Below, one piece after another: positions 17,188 to 25,034 of a stretch of DNA of 64,000 nucleotides. Position 1 is the first letter of the stretch, and the number at the start of each line of letters is the position of its first letter. The DNA comes from Paenibacillus silagei (GTDB lineage Bacteria; Bacillota; Bacilli; Paenibacillales; Paenibacillaceae). Below the pieces are notes generated by a model. The model saw nothing but the letters and a program-made list of their open reading frames with translations. It ran no database searches and was not told the DNA's origin. A program made the position numbers and the translations under genes. Location of the stretch: NCBI RefSeq assembly GCF_017874735.1, contig NZ_JAGGLV010000025.1:1-64000 (forward strand), given 5' to 3'.

Positions 17188-18972
17188 GTGGGTATAGGTC
17201 AGCGACTGAAGGATCTGTTAGGAAAAGGGAGGAAAGGAGCAGACAAGGAGCAGCAGGCAAGTCTGTTCCGGGGCAGAAAAAGCATCGGCTCCAAGATAGC
17301 CTACGGTTATGCGGCTCTGGCTGTATTCGTTATCATCAGCGGCGTGGTTTCGCTCTATCAAATGAACAATATGCAGAAGAACACCGGGAACATCATTAAA
17401 AATATCATTCCCGAGCTGAACAAAATTCACAATGTCAATTACCTTACAGAGCATGTTATGGCTCTTAGCTTGCAGCATATCCTGAGCACTGATAACGCGG
17501 ACAAAAACGCGCTTGCGGAAGAACGGTCCAAATTCATCGGCATAGTAGCGGATACTTTTAAGGAATATAAAGCCAATCTGAAAGGAGAGCAGGAGCTGAA
17601 GCAATTACAGTCGCTCGTCGGGAAATGGGGCGAGTTCCTGACTGTCAACAATCAGGCGATCCTGCTCAGCAGCTCGAATGACGAGAAATTAGCCCTGGAG
17701 GTATCGCGGAAAGGGATTGACGCTTTTAATTCCATGCAGGTAGATCTGGATGCACTGGTGGCGCACAGCCAGAAGGATGCTGAGGATGAGGGCAAAACTT
17801 CTGCGAGTATTTTCAATACCGCCGGGAGAATGAATATTGCGACTGTGCTGATTGTCCTGATCGTTATCGGTCTGGTGAACATGTTCGTCCGCAGAACGAT
17901 CATCAATCCGCTGAAGAAAGTAACAGCGCAGCTGCAGCAGATCTCGAGCGGGGATCTGACGGCGGAAGAGACGCTGATCCGCAACAAGGACGAGATTGGC
18001 CTGCTGGCCAAGACCGTGAATGAAACGAACCGCACGCTGCTGGAAATGGTCAGCCGGATCAGAAATGTATCCAGGGTCATTACGGAGCAGGGTGATGAGC
18101 TGATGCATACAATTGCTGAAACCAAGGAAGGCAGCAGCCAGATTGCGCTGACGATGGAAGAGCTGGCCACAGCCTCTGGAAGCCAGGCCGAAGCAGCGGT
18201 GGATGCCTCCAAGGCGGTGGAGGAGCTGAACACGTTAATTGAGAATTTTGCCGCCAGAGGTACGGATCTCTCCAATCATTCAGAGCAGGTACGGCAAAAG
18301 GGTGAAAAGGGCCGGGCGCTCATGGAAAGCTCCGTGGCGCAGATGAACGAGATTGCCGATACGGTCTCGCAGTCTATGGACACCGTAGAAGAGCTGAACC
18401 GCAAGAATGAAGGTATCTTCCATCTGGTGGGGGCCATACGAAGCATCTCGGAGCAGACCCATCTGCTGGCGATCAATGCCGCTATTGAAGCCGCACGGGC
18501 GGGTGACAGCGGACGCGGCTTCGCCGTTGTCGCACAGGAGGTGCGGAAGCTGTCAGAGGATGTGCAGCAGACGGTCTCGGAGATTACAGAGATTACGCAG
18601 GGTATCCAGCTCGACTCCAGAACCATGGTAGAGCAGCTGCGCGGCGGAGTAGCCAAGACGGAGCAAGGCAGCCGGCAGATTGTCGAGACCGGTGATGCGC
18701 TGGCTGAGATCAACGGCTCGGTCCGCATGATGGCGGTGACTATCGACGAGATGAGCCAGGATCTGCAGCAAATGACCGGTGCCAGCGAGACCATGAACGA
18801 GTTCAGCCAGCATATCTCGGCACTCTCCCAGCAAGCGGCGGCAGGTGTCGAAGAGACCTCTGCTTCTGCGCATGAGCAGCTCAGCTCAACCACCGCTGTG
18901 GCTAACGGCATCGCGGAGCTGAAGCTGCTGCTTGCGGAGCTCCGGGAGTCGGTGACCCGCTTTAAGGTGTGA
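17188..18972 (+). CDS. Methyl-accepting chemotaxis protein
   Basis: A transducer of 594 residues from GTG 17188, chosen because AAGGGGG at 17172-17178 lies nine bases upstream; an in-frame ATG at 17140 lacks such a site. After a short basic N-terminus come TM1 (KIAYGYAALAVFVIISGVVS), a helical periplasmic four-helix-bundle sensor of about 160 residues, TM2 (IATVLIVLIVIGLVNMF), a HAMP domain and a long cytoplasmic coiled coil. The signalling tip is EQTHLLAINAAIEAARAGDS. The ligand is unknown. It probably feeds CheA/CheW encoded elsewhere. A sigma-D-like promoter lies upstream and a 204-bp palindromic element directly downstream. Confidence 0.93.
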   Translation: MGIGQRLKDLLGKGRKGADKEQQASLFRGRKSIGSKIAYGYAALAVFVIISGVVSLYQMNNMQKNTGNIIKNIIPELNKIHNVNYLTEHVMALSLQHILSTDNADKNALAEERSKFIGIVADTFKEYKANLKGEQELKQLQSLVGKWGEFLTVNNQAILLSSSNDEKLALEVSRKGIDAFNSMQVDLDALVAHSQKDAEDEGKTSASIFNTAGRMNIATVLIVLIVIGLVNMFVRRTIINPLKKVTAQLQQISSGDLTAEETLIRNKDEIGLLAKTVNETNRTLLEMVSRIRNVSRVITEQGDELMHTIAETKEGSSQIALTMEELATASGSQAEAAVDASKAVEELNTLIENFAARGTDLSNHSEQVRQKGEKGRALMESSVAQMNEIADTVSQSMDTVEELNRKNEGIFHLVGAIRSISEQTHLLAINAAIEAARAGDSGRGFAVVAQEVRKLSEDVQQTVSEITEITQGIQLDSRTMVEQLRGGVAKTEQGSRQIVETGDALAEINGSVRMMAVTIDEMSQDLQQMTGASETMNEFSQHISALSQQAAAGVEETSASAHEQLSSTTAVANGIAELKLLLAELRESVTRFKV

Positions 18973-18980
18973 GGGGGATA

Positions 18981-19184
18981 GATTGAACTTAAAGGCTTCT
19001 GGGCGGCGATGCCGGCCGTAACTGCGGTGATATTTGGTCTTACGGCCGCTGTTGTTCCCGGATTTCTTGGATTGAACCGCAGTAGCGGTTGAAATCCGGG
19101 AACAAAGGCGGACGCTATCGCTCCTACAGTTCCAAATATCCCCTCCGTTACTCTCATCTAGCTCTGGTTACTTCAAGTTCAATC
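18981..19184. mobile_element. MITE-like 204-bp nested palindrome
   Basis: Terminal inverted repeats GATTGAACTT (18981-18990) and AAGTTCAATC (19175-19184) are perfect over 10 bp. Inside, GTAACTGCGGTGATATTTGG (19018-19037) pairs imperfectly with 19132-19151. GTTCCCGGATTTC (19054-19066) pairs perfectly with GAAATCCGGGAAC, and AACCGC pairs with GCGGTT at the apex. There is no open reading frame. The nested inverted repeats and termini suggest a non-autonomous mobile element or a large structured RNA. No clear target-site duplication is seen. Confidence 0.6.
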
Positions 19185-19202
19185 GATTTAGTGATTGAAG
19201 TA

Positions 19203-19242
19203 AATAAAGAGCCTCTGCTTAGTTCAGCAGAGGCTCTTTATT
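19203..19242. terminator. Strong hairpin terminator after chemoreceptor region
   Basis: AATAAAGAGCCTCTGCT and its exact complement form a 17-bp stem around a six-base loop, with A and T runs at the two ends. It can terminate transcription from either side. Confidence 0.85.
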
Positions 19243-19388
19243 GTGCTTGAATTCGTGAATTCGTGAATCACTGAATGAACTGAATTGCTGAAATTAGTTG
19301 AAAGAGTTGAACGAGCTGGGCATTTATCGACATGTGGGTGCTGGTGATGCTAATACTGATGTTGGTGCTAATGCTAATGAGTTCGCTT

Positions 19389-19575
19389 AGAATCCTGCAC
19401 AATTTGCAACATTTACCTGATCAATATGAGGTGAATGAGGGATTGTTGCACAAATGTCAGTAATTCTTGTCCAGTTGCCCGATGAAGGGAACAATTCCTG
19501 CATTTCATGCAACAATCCTCACGAATAGCCCAAATTGGCGGTACACGAGTTGCAATATGTGCAACATTTGGCGGA
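19389..19575. repeat. Degenerate TTGCAACA inverted-repeat cluster
   Basis: Several related words are spread over about 190 bp: GCACAATTTGCAACATTT, GATTGTTGCACAAATG, GGGAACAATTCCTGCA, TGCAACAATC and GTTGCAATATGTGCAACATT. Some pair with each other across 50-70 bp, for example GATTGTTGCA with TGCAACAATC. It resembles a decayed copy of a palindromic repeat family. No gene is supported. Confidence 0.5.
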
Positions 19576-19632
19576 GGGGACCGTTAGAACTCTAAACTGT
19601 GAGTCTGCGAGTTAACAAACTTGCCATTACGC

Positions 19633-19772
19633 AACCCACCCACTAGCTCGCCAACGTGCTAAGCTACGGTCTGCCTGCCAACCCACTAGCTCGCCAACCC
19701 ACCAACGCATCAAGCTACGGTCTGCCAACCCACCCACTAGCTCGCCAACATGCCAAGCTACGGTCTGCTAAC
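19633..19772. repeat. Three-copy direct repeat, about 47 bp
   Basis: Three imperfect copies contain ACCCACTAGCTCGCCAAC followed 10-20 bases later by AAGCTACGGTCTGC. A fourth, weaker copy continues to about 19810. Plus-strand purines are scarce in this stretch. No coding potential is convincing. It lies in the gap before the 3' end of the dehydrogenase gene. Confidence 0.75.
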
Positions 19773-19852
19773 CAACCATAGCTCGTCCACCACCAACACA
19801 CAGCCTGCCAACCAAATAGTCCGCCACTCGCCAGCTCAACCGCCCAAGCCCC

Positions 19853-20809
19853 CTAATACTGGCGGCTATAATCCACCAGATTGCGCGAAGGCTTGCCGGA
19901 TTCCAGGTAGGCCTTCATGTTCTCCACGAAGATGTCAACCACCCGGTCGGCATAGCGGTCGGTTACCCCGGCACAGTGAGGGGTGATGATGACCTGCTCC
20001 ATGCCCCAGAGCGGGTGGTCCTCCGGCAGCGGCTCGGTCTCGAAGACATCGAGGCCCGCACCGGCCAACTGGCCGCTGTTCAGTGCAGCGATCAGGTCCT
20101 CCGTATGCGTGGTGACGCCGCGGCCAATATTAATATAGTAGGCCCCCTGCTTGCAGGCGGAGAAGACCTCAGCATCGAACAGCCCGCGCGTTTCGTCGGT
20201 GAGCGGCAGCGTGTTGACTACGAAGTCTGCTTCGCGAACGGAGTCCTTCAGCTCCCTGGTGGTGAAGATCTGGTCGAAGCCGTCCACCGGTCGCCCGGAG
20301 CGGCTGACTCCGATCGTCTTCATATGGAAGGCTTGGGCGATTCTGGCGGTCTCGCTGCCGATTGCGCCAGTTCCGGCGATGACGATCGTCTTGCCGGTCA
20401 GCTCGCTCTCCTGTCCGTTCGAGCGCCAGCGGCGGTTCTGCTGGTTACGGATGGCTGTGTGCATATTCCGCGTGAACATCAGCATGAAGCTGAGGATGAC
20501 AGCAGTAATCGGCTGCGCATGCACGCCGCTGGCGTTCGTCAGCTGAATTTCGCGTTCCTTCAAGGCATCCAGCGGAAGCTTCTCTACTCCGGCGGACCAG
20601 GCTTGTACCCAGCGGAGCGGTGAGCCCTGGCGCAGCACAGTGTCCCGGATGCCTTTGCCCCAGCCGATAATAATCTCTGCGCCGGAGAGCAGCTCCAGAT
20701 CAGGGTTCCTGGAATCTCCAAGGGTAAGGGTGTACTCTGGTGCAGCGGCGCGGATCAGTTCCTGTTGAGCAGAGGACAGCTGCTGCATACAAACGATGGA
20801 TTTAGTCAT
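19853..20809 (-). CDS. D-2-hydroxyacid dehydrogenase family protein
   Basis: A 318-residue NAD(P)-dependent oxidoreductase of the D-isomer-specific family. The Rossmann motif GTGAIGSETARIAQAF lies near residue 145. Catalytic-site signatures follow: INIGRG (Arg about 232), FETEPLPEDHPLW (Glu), and ITPHCAG (His). The N-terminal catalytic domain contains SGVHAQPITAVILSFML. AGGAGGG precedes the ATG. It is a single gene, divergent from thpR. The family includes phosphoglycerate, glyoxylate and other dehydrogenases, and the substrate is not predictable here. Confidence 0.9.
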   Translation of the reverse strand: MTKSIVCMQQLSSAQQELIRAAAPEYTLTLGDSRNPDLELLSGAEIIIGWGKGIRDTVLRQGSPLRWVQAWSAGVEKLPLDALKEREIQLTNASGVHAQPITAVILSFMLMFTRNMHTAIRNQQNRRWRSNGQESELTGKTIVIAGTGAIGSETARIAQAFHMKTIGVSRSGRPVDGFDQIFTTRELKDSVREADFVVNTLPLTDETRGLFDAEVFSACKQGAYYINIGRGVTTHTEDLIAALNSGQLAGAGLDVFETEPLPEDHPLWGMEQVIITPHCAGVTDRYADRVVDIFVENMKAYLESGKPSRNLVDYSRQY

Positions 20810-20899
20810 GATGGTTCCCTCCTGTTCTACATTTCAGTAGAGAAATAGACGATAAGTATAGATAAGCATAACAAATCTGTCTGGAAAGGTGAAATTCGC

Positions 20900-21505
20900 A
20901 TGAGCCATTTGGACCCGGAGCAAGAAGTGGAGCGTCTGTTCGTTGCGGTGCCGTTGCCTGATACGCTGCTTGAATATCTGAAGAATGAGTCTGCCCGTGT
21001 GTCGTCCGGACTTAAATTTGCCAGATGGACACATTTCAAAGATTTCCATATTACGCTTCAATTTCTTGGAGATACCCCCAGGGAAAATATTCCACCTCTC
21101 TATGAGGCGCTCCGGAAGGTTGCGCGTTCAAGTAAAGGCTTTCAGCTGAAGCTCGGCGAATGGGGCACCTTCGGTCTTCCAGACTCGCCAAGAGTGCTCT
21201 GGGCCGGGATTTCCGGCGAATTGGAGCCACTGAAGGAGCTGCAGCAAAAGGTAGTTTCAGCGACCCTTCCCCTAGGCTATACCCCAGAGATGCGAACGTA
21301 CAATCCCCATTTGACAGTAGCCCGCAAATACCGAGGAGAAGATCCGTTTACGCTGGAGCAGCTGGAAAATTTACGGATAGAGAATCAGCCCCCGGGCGAA
21401 TTACTTCCAGACATAGGCTGGACGGTAGAGGGTTTTGTGGTGTATGCTACCAGGATGCATGCCATTCCTATGTATGAAATGACTGAAAAATTTACATTTT
21501 TCTGA
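20900..21505 (+). CDS. thpR: RNA 2',3'-cyclic phosphodiesterase (LigT family)
   Basis: A 201-residue 2H-phosphoesterase. The two signature motifs are HITLQFLGD (about 50-58) and HLTVARKY (about 138-145), which supply the two catalytic His. The start ATG has AAAGGTGA seven bases upstream. Such enzymes open 2',3'-cyclic phosphates on RNA ends, and E. coli ThpR also ligates tRNA halves in vitro. It is a single gene divergent from the dehydrogenase. Confidence 0.92.
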   Translation: MSHLDPEQEVERLFVAVPLPDTLLEYLKNESARVSSGLKFARWTHFKDFHITLQFLGDTPRENIPPLYEALRKVARSSKGFQLKLGEWGTFGLPDSPRVLWAGISGELEPLKELQQKVVSATLPLGYTPEMRTYNPHLTVARKYRGEDPFTLEQLENLRIENQPPGELLPDIGWTVEGFVVYATRMHAIPMYEMTEKFTFF

Positions 21506-21588
21506 ATATAAAATCGACAAGAAAGTTTTCAAAGCTTCCATTTTCGGTTACATACAATAGGAATGTGCCGTAAAATAGGAGGTAAAAC

Positions 21589-22491
21589 ATGTTGATTTTC
21601 AAACAGAGCCGCTATATTGCGCTGCTGGTTGGTGTAATCCTAGTGTCTTTCTCAGCGATAAGTTTGATGAACCCCGAAGGAACTGCTGCTACCGGGGAGA
21701 ATGTAATAGAAATGGGTAAGCTGAAGTCTGCAAGCCATCAATCGGTTGAGCAGCTTATTCCGCAAGCCGCATCGGTCCTGCACAGGACAAGCCATTCAGC
21801 CGGAATCATTACACCCATGCTCTACACCACAGCTGCCAAACCGGTTCATACCTGGACCCGCACGGTGAGTGCAGGATGGTTAAGTCCCGAGAAGCTGCAG
21901 CGCAAGGACGCTGTCAAGCCGGCTTCCATTGTGACTAAGCCTAAGGTAACTGTGGTGAAAGCATCGCCGCCAGTGGCGCAAGCGCTGAGGATCGCGGCAA
22001 CGGGGACGAAGAGTGTGAAATCAAGCAAGGCTGTAACTCAGCAACATCCCCCCGCAACATTGTTCTTCTCCCGGACCAAGCTACTACCCAAGGAGCAGCA
22101 AGCTGAAGCTACCTGGAGCTACGCCGTATCCGGAGAAGACCTGCATCTGCTGCAAAAAATCGTCATGGCAGAGGCAGAAGGCGAACCGTACAAGGGCAAG
22201 GTGGCAGTTGCCAACGTTGTTCTAAACCGGCTGCGGTCAGCCAATTATCCCGACACTATTAGAGAAGTTATTTATCAGAAAAGGCAGTTCAGTCCTGTGG
22301 CTAACGGGCGTCTTAAACGCGTGAAGCCAAATGCGGACAGTATTAAGGCTGTGAATGCAGCGCTTATGGGGGTCAAAGAGGTTACGGATGATACCTATTT
22401 CTTCCTGTCACTGACGCTGGCACAGGATCTGACCGTGCATCATTCACGGACATTCGCCAAGACCATCGGCAATCATACCTTTTATAAATAA
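21589..22491 (+). CDS. SleB-like cell wall hydrolase
   Basis: A 300-residue exported protein. An N-terminal hydrophobic segment (about 9-27) acts as signal or anchor. A basic, Ala/Lys-rich low-complexity region of about 120 residues follows. The C-terminal Hydrolase_2 (PF07486) domain runs from about 180 to the end: KIVMAEAEGEPYKGKVAVAN with the likely catalytic Glu, then VVLNRLRSANYPDTIREVIY. Family members are SleB/CwlJ-type lytic transglycosylases of spore cortex, but vegetative paralogs exist. There is no YpeB neighbour. AGGAGG precedes the ATG. Confidence 0.9.
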   Translation: MLIFKQSRYIALLVGVILVSFSAISLMNPEGTAATGENVIEMGKLKSASHQSVEQLIPQAASVLHRTSHSAGIITPMLYTTAAKPVHTWTRTVSAGWLSPEKLQRKDAVKPASIVTKPKVTVVKASPPVAQALRIAATGTKSVKSSKAVTQQHPPATLFFSRTKLLPKEQQAEATWSYAVSGEDLHLLQKIVMAEAEGEPYKGKVAVANVVLNRLRSANYPDTIREVIYQKRQFSPVANGRLKRVKPNADSIKAVNAALMGVKEVTDDTYFFLSLTLAQDLTVHHSRTFAKTIGNHTFYK

Positions 22492-22505
22492 AAGACTCGC
22501 TACAC

Positions 22506-22622
22506 TTCAGACGCTATACGTCTATTCTGAAATATAAGGATTTATATGTTGCACACGATAACTTATCCTTCTATTTCTCGCTGAAACGGTACCATCCTTT
22601 AAAAGGACGGCAAAACCGTTTC
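22506..22622. repeat. Three consecutive hairpins, REP-like element
   Basis: Hairpin 1 pairs TTCAGACG with CGTC and TCTGAA (22506-22531). Hairpin 2 pairs AAGGAT 22536-22541 with ATCCTT 22565-22570. Hairpin 3 pairs GAAACGG 22583-22589 with CCGTTTC 22616-22622, with TCCTTT and AAAGGA also pairing inside. The three follow each other within 120 bp between convergent genes, before an ordinary terminator. It looks like a dispersed palindromic element. Confidence 0.55.
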
Positions 22623-22650
22623 AACTTGTTACGGCCTTATGTAATGCAAA

Positions 22651-22690
22651 AACCTCCAGCCCGCAGGATCTATGGGCTGGAGGTTCTTTG
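22651..22690. terminator. Bidirectional terminator between convergent genes
   Basis: AACCTCCAGCCC (22651-22662) and GGGCTGGAGGTT (22674-22685) form a perfect 12-bp stem with an 11-base loop. CTTTGTG follows on the plus strand and A-rich sequence flanks the left arm. It serves both the SleB-like and the glycosyltransferase genes. Confidence 0.85.
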
Positions 22691-22715
22691 TGTTTGGGGG
22701 AATCAGGATAAGGGC

Positions 22716-23912
22716 TTAAGGTGTGACATAGACGGCTTCTTCGCTCCGTACTTTGGGCGGAGGGGCGCTCCACGCCTCGGAGAAGACCGCTTCCGCAGCT
22801 GGCTTGCCCAGCATCTTAAGAATGGTGGCGGCGCAGTGCTGCGGCTGCTGGAGGTCCGGAGAGGCCTTGCGCTTCTGCGGTCCCCCGAATCCGGCATATT
22901 CGCTTAGCAGCATGGAGAACCATTTGTCCACGACGCCCGGATTCAGCATCTCGGCCAGCCCCAGCTCGACGAAATACTGGCTGTTCTTCTCTTCCTGGCC
23001 GGGGATGGCGTTATAGAACAGCATCGGAATGCCTTTGGCCTGACCTTCAGTGCAGGTCATTCCGCCGGGCTTCGTGATCAGCAGATCCGAGGCATCCATC
23101 AGCTTGTTGATCTCACTGCTGTAACCGAGAATCCTTACATTGGGATGGTTCAGCAGGGGGTTGGCCTGCATTTTGGCTATAGCCTTGTCGTTGCTGCCCA
23201 TACAGAAGATAAGCTGGATCTCATTGATCCGGGCGGTGAGCGAGTTCATAATATCCTTGCCGAACATCAGGCCCCAGCCGCCGCCCATAATAAGCGCAGT
23301 CGGGATGTCGGCAAGCCCCAGCTCTTTGCGCAGCTTAGTCTTGCCCTGGGACTCCCAGAATTTCGGATGCACGGGAATCCCGGTCACTGTCACCAGCTCG
23401 GAGGGGACGCCGCGCCCCGTAAGAATGGATTTGACCCTTGAGGTCGATACCAGATATCGGTTGGCTTCCGCATTCACCCAGCTGCCGTGGGCATCATAAT
23501 CTGTAATCAGCGTATAGAACGGTACATCAAGCCCCTGGTGCTTCAGCCTGGAGATGACCGCAGCGGGAATCGGATGCGTGCAGATAATCAGATCCGGCCG
23601 CAGCTGTTCAATGACCTGAGAGGCATGGGTATAAAAAATCCGGTGAAGGGCCAGCTTGGTCAACCGGTTCAGTGATTTATGATATTGGGTCTTATACATC
23701 ATGCCGACCAGCTTCGGCTGGCTGCTGACAGTTTTGCGGTAAGCGGAAAGAATCCAAGGAGCGACCGTAGGATTCAGGAATTTTCCGAGCTCGAAGACCC
23801 GGCACTGAACATCGGGATTCAGCAGTCGTATTCCTTCAGCCAGAGCATAGGCTGCCCCTGTATGGCCCGTGCCGAAGCCTTCCGAAAACAGCAGTACTCT
23901 TTTCTTTCGCAT
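22716..23912 (-). CDS. UgtP/MGDG synthase-like glycosyltransferase
   Basis: A 398-residue GT-B enzyme. The N-terminal half is MGDG_synth-like: FSEGFGTGHTGAAYALAEGI, the acceptor-lipid region, then LIICTHPIPAAVI. The C-terminal half is glyco_tran_28-like, with LGYSSEINKLMDASDLLITK and PGGMTCTEGQAKGIPMLFYN binding the nucleotide sugar. Members add glucose or galactose to diacylglycerol at the inner face of the membrane, making glycolipids and anchors for lipoteichoic acid. It is a single gene with GCAGGTGA before the ATG. Donor and acceptor are inferred from the family. Confidence 0.88.
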   Translation of the reverse strand: MRKKRVLLFSEGFGTGHTGAAYALAEGIRLLNPDVQCRVFELGKFLNPTVAPWILSAYRKTVSSQPKLVGMMYKTQYHKSLNRLTKLALHRIFYTHASQVIEQLRPDLIICTHPIPAAVISRLKHQGLDVPFYTLITDYDAHGSWVNAEANRYLVSTSRVKSILTGRGVPSELVTVTGIPVHPKFWESQGKTKLRKELGLADIPTALIMGGGWGLMFGKDIMNSLTARINEIQLIFCMGSNDKAIAKMQANPLLNHPNVRILGYSSEINKLMDASDLLITKPGGMTCTEGQAKGIPMLFYNAIPGQEEKNSQYFVELGLAEMLNPGVVDKWFSMLLSEYAGFGGPQKRKASPDLQQPQHCAATILKMLGKPAAEAVFSEAWSAPPPKVRSEEAVYVTP

Positions 23913-24137
23913 AAGTTCACCTGCAACTTTCCATTATAGATAGGTTTGTTAGATAGCTTCATTAGTAGTCCGTTTGCGGTTACCGCGTACATGCTTCTCC
24001 TAATATTATACTAGGGATTTTGCTTCTTTTCTCACATTATACAAATAAGACGTAAATAGAAAGTTAAAACACTGCAATAAAATAAAAAAATTTAGCAAAA
24101 GTATTGCAAAGGCATAGGCAAAGTGGTAAAGTTGGTC

Positions 24138-24170
24138 TTGACCGAGTGACCGGATCAGTAAATTGGTCAA
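24138..24170. promoter_or_regulatory. Candidate TetR operator/promoter
   Basis: TTGACC and GGTCAA are the ends of an inverted repeat spanning the region. Inside is TGACCGAGTG, nearly repeated as TGACCGAATG at 24919-24928, upstream of the next gene. Shared words ahead of both the tetR and yhgE-like genes suggest one operator motif; this is inference. Confidence 0.4.
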
Positions 24171-24212
24171 AACGGAAGTGGCAGACGATCCTTCAGGAAA
24201 GGGAGTGTATGA

Positions 24213-24788
24213 ATGGCTGTGGTAGATCGAAGGCAGCAGGTGCTGCAGGCGGCGACGAAGTCTTTTTCATTATTCGGATATAAGGCAACAACGATGGACC
24301 AGGTCGCCAAGATTGCCAATGTCGGCAAAGGGACGATTTACACCTTTTTTACGAACAAGGAACAGTTATTTGATGAAATCCTGCGCGATGTTATCCTCGA
24401 GATGAAAATGATCGCCGAGCGGGAGATTAGGCGCGATAAGCCGTTTTTTGATAATCTGCACCGTGTGCTGGATGCCCTGCTGGAATTTCGGAGCGAACAC
24501 GAGCTATTCATCAAGCTCTCCCAGGAGAGTCTGGACTTCGGAACGCCGCAGGCTGGTGAAGGACTCGACAAGATCGAGAGTGTGGTGCTTGAATATCTGG
24601 AACGGGAGGTGGAGCAGGCCATTCGTCAAGGGGAAATCAAACCCTGCGATCCCCAGATTGTGTCGGTGGTAATGTTCAGGCTATATATCGCGCTTACTGC
24701 TGAGCTGAGCAAGGTACATGTGCCGTTGACCAAAGAACAGATCAAGTATTACTTTCATCTGTTTTTGGCAGAGGGGCTGTCACAGTAG
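24213..24788 (+). CDS. TetR/AcrR-family transcriptional regulator
   Basis: A 191-residue repressor. The N-terminal HTH (about 9-55) reads ATKSFSLFGYKATTMDQVAK then GTIYTFFTNKEQLFDEIL. An all-helical C-terminal ligand and dimer domain follows. AAGGGAGTG precedes the ATG. It lies 246 bp upstream of and codirectional with a YhgE/Pip membrane protein, a common pairing in Firmicutes, and probably represses it. The inducer is unknown. Confidence 0.92.
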   Translation: MAVVDRRQQVLQAATKSFSLFGYKATTMDQVAKIANVGKGTIYTFFTNKEQLFDEILRDVILEMKMIAEREIRRDKPFFDNLHRVLDALLEFRSEHELFIKLSQESLDFGTPQAGEGLDKIESVVLEYLEREVEQAIRQGEIKPCDPQIVSVVMFRLYIALTAELSKVHVPLTKEQIKYYFHLFLAEGLSQ

Positions 24789-24918
24789 AAGTTAAGTCCG
24801 GTATAGGGATGGCGTTTCGTACAGCTGCGCTTTCCCTGATAGGAATTGACGGGCTGAGGCGGATGGTGCTGAGTTGGATCGTACTGAACAGGATAGACCC
24901 ATTTTTTTTGCCTTTGAA

Positions 24919-24941
24919 TGACCGAATGGGGAAAACAGTCA
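24919..24941. promoter_or_regulatory. Second candidate TetR operator, upstream of yhgE-like gene
   Basis: TGACCGAATG at 24919-24928 repeats the word found upstream of the tetR gene. About ten bases further on, CAGTCA completes an imperfect inverted repeat with TGACCG. Binding by the adjacent regulator is only a hypothesis. Confidence 0.3.
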
Positions 24942-25034
24942 TCCAGTGTTACTGTAATATTCACGAAACTATCATTTCACAGCAAGACATCGTATTTTCA
25001 AGAGAGAGCATATGATCATAAGGAGAGAACCAGA

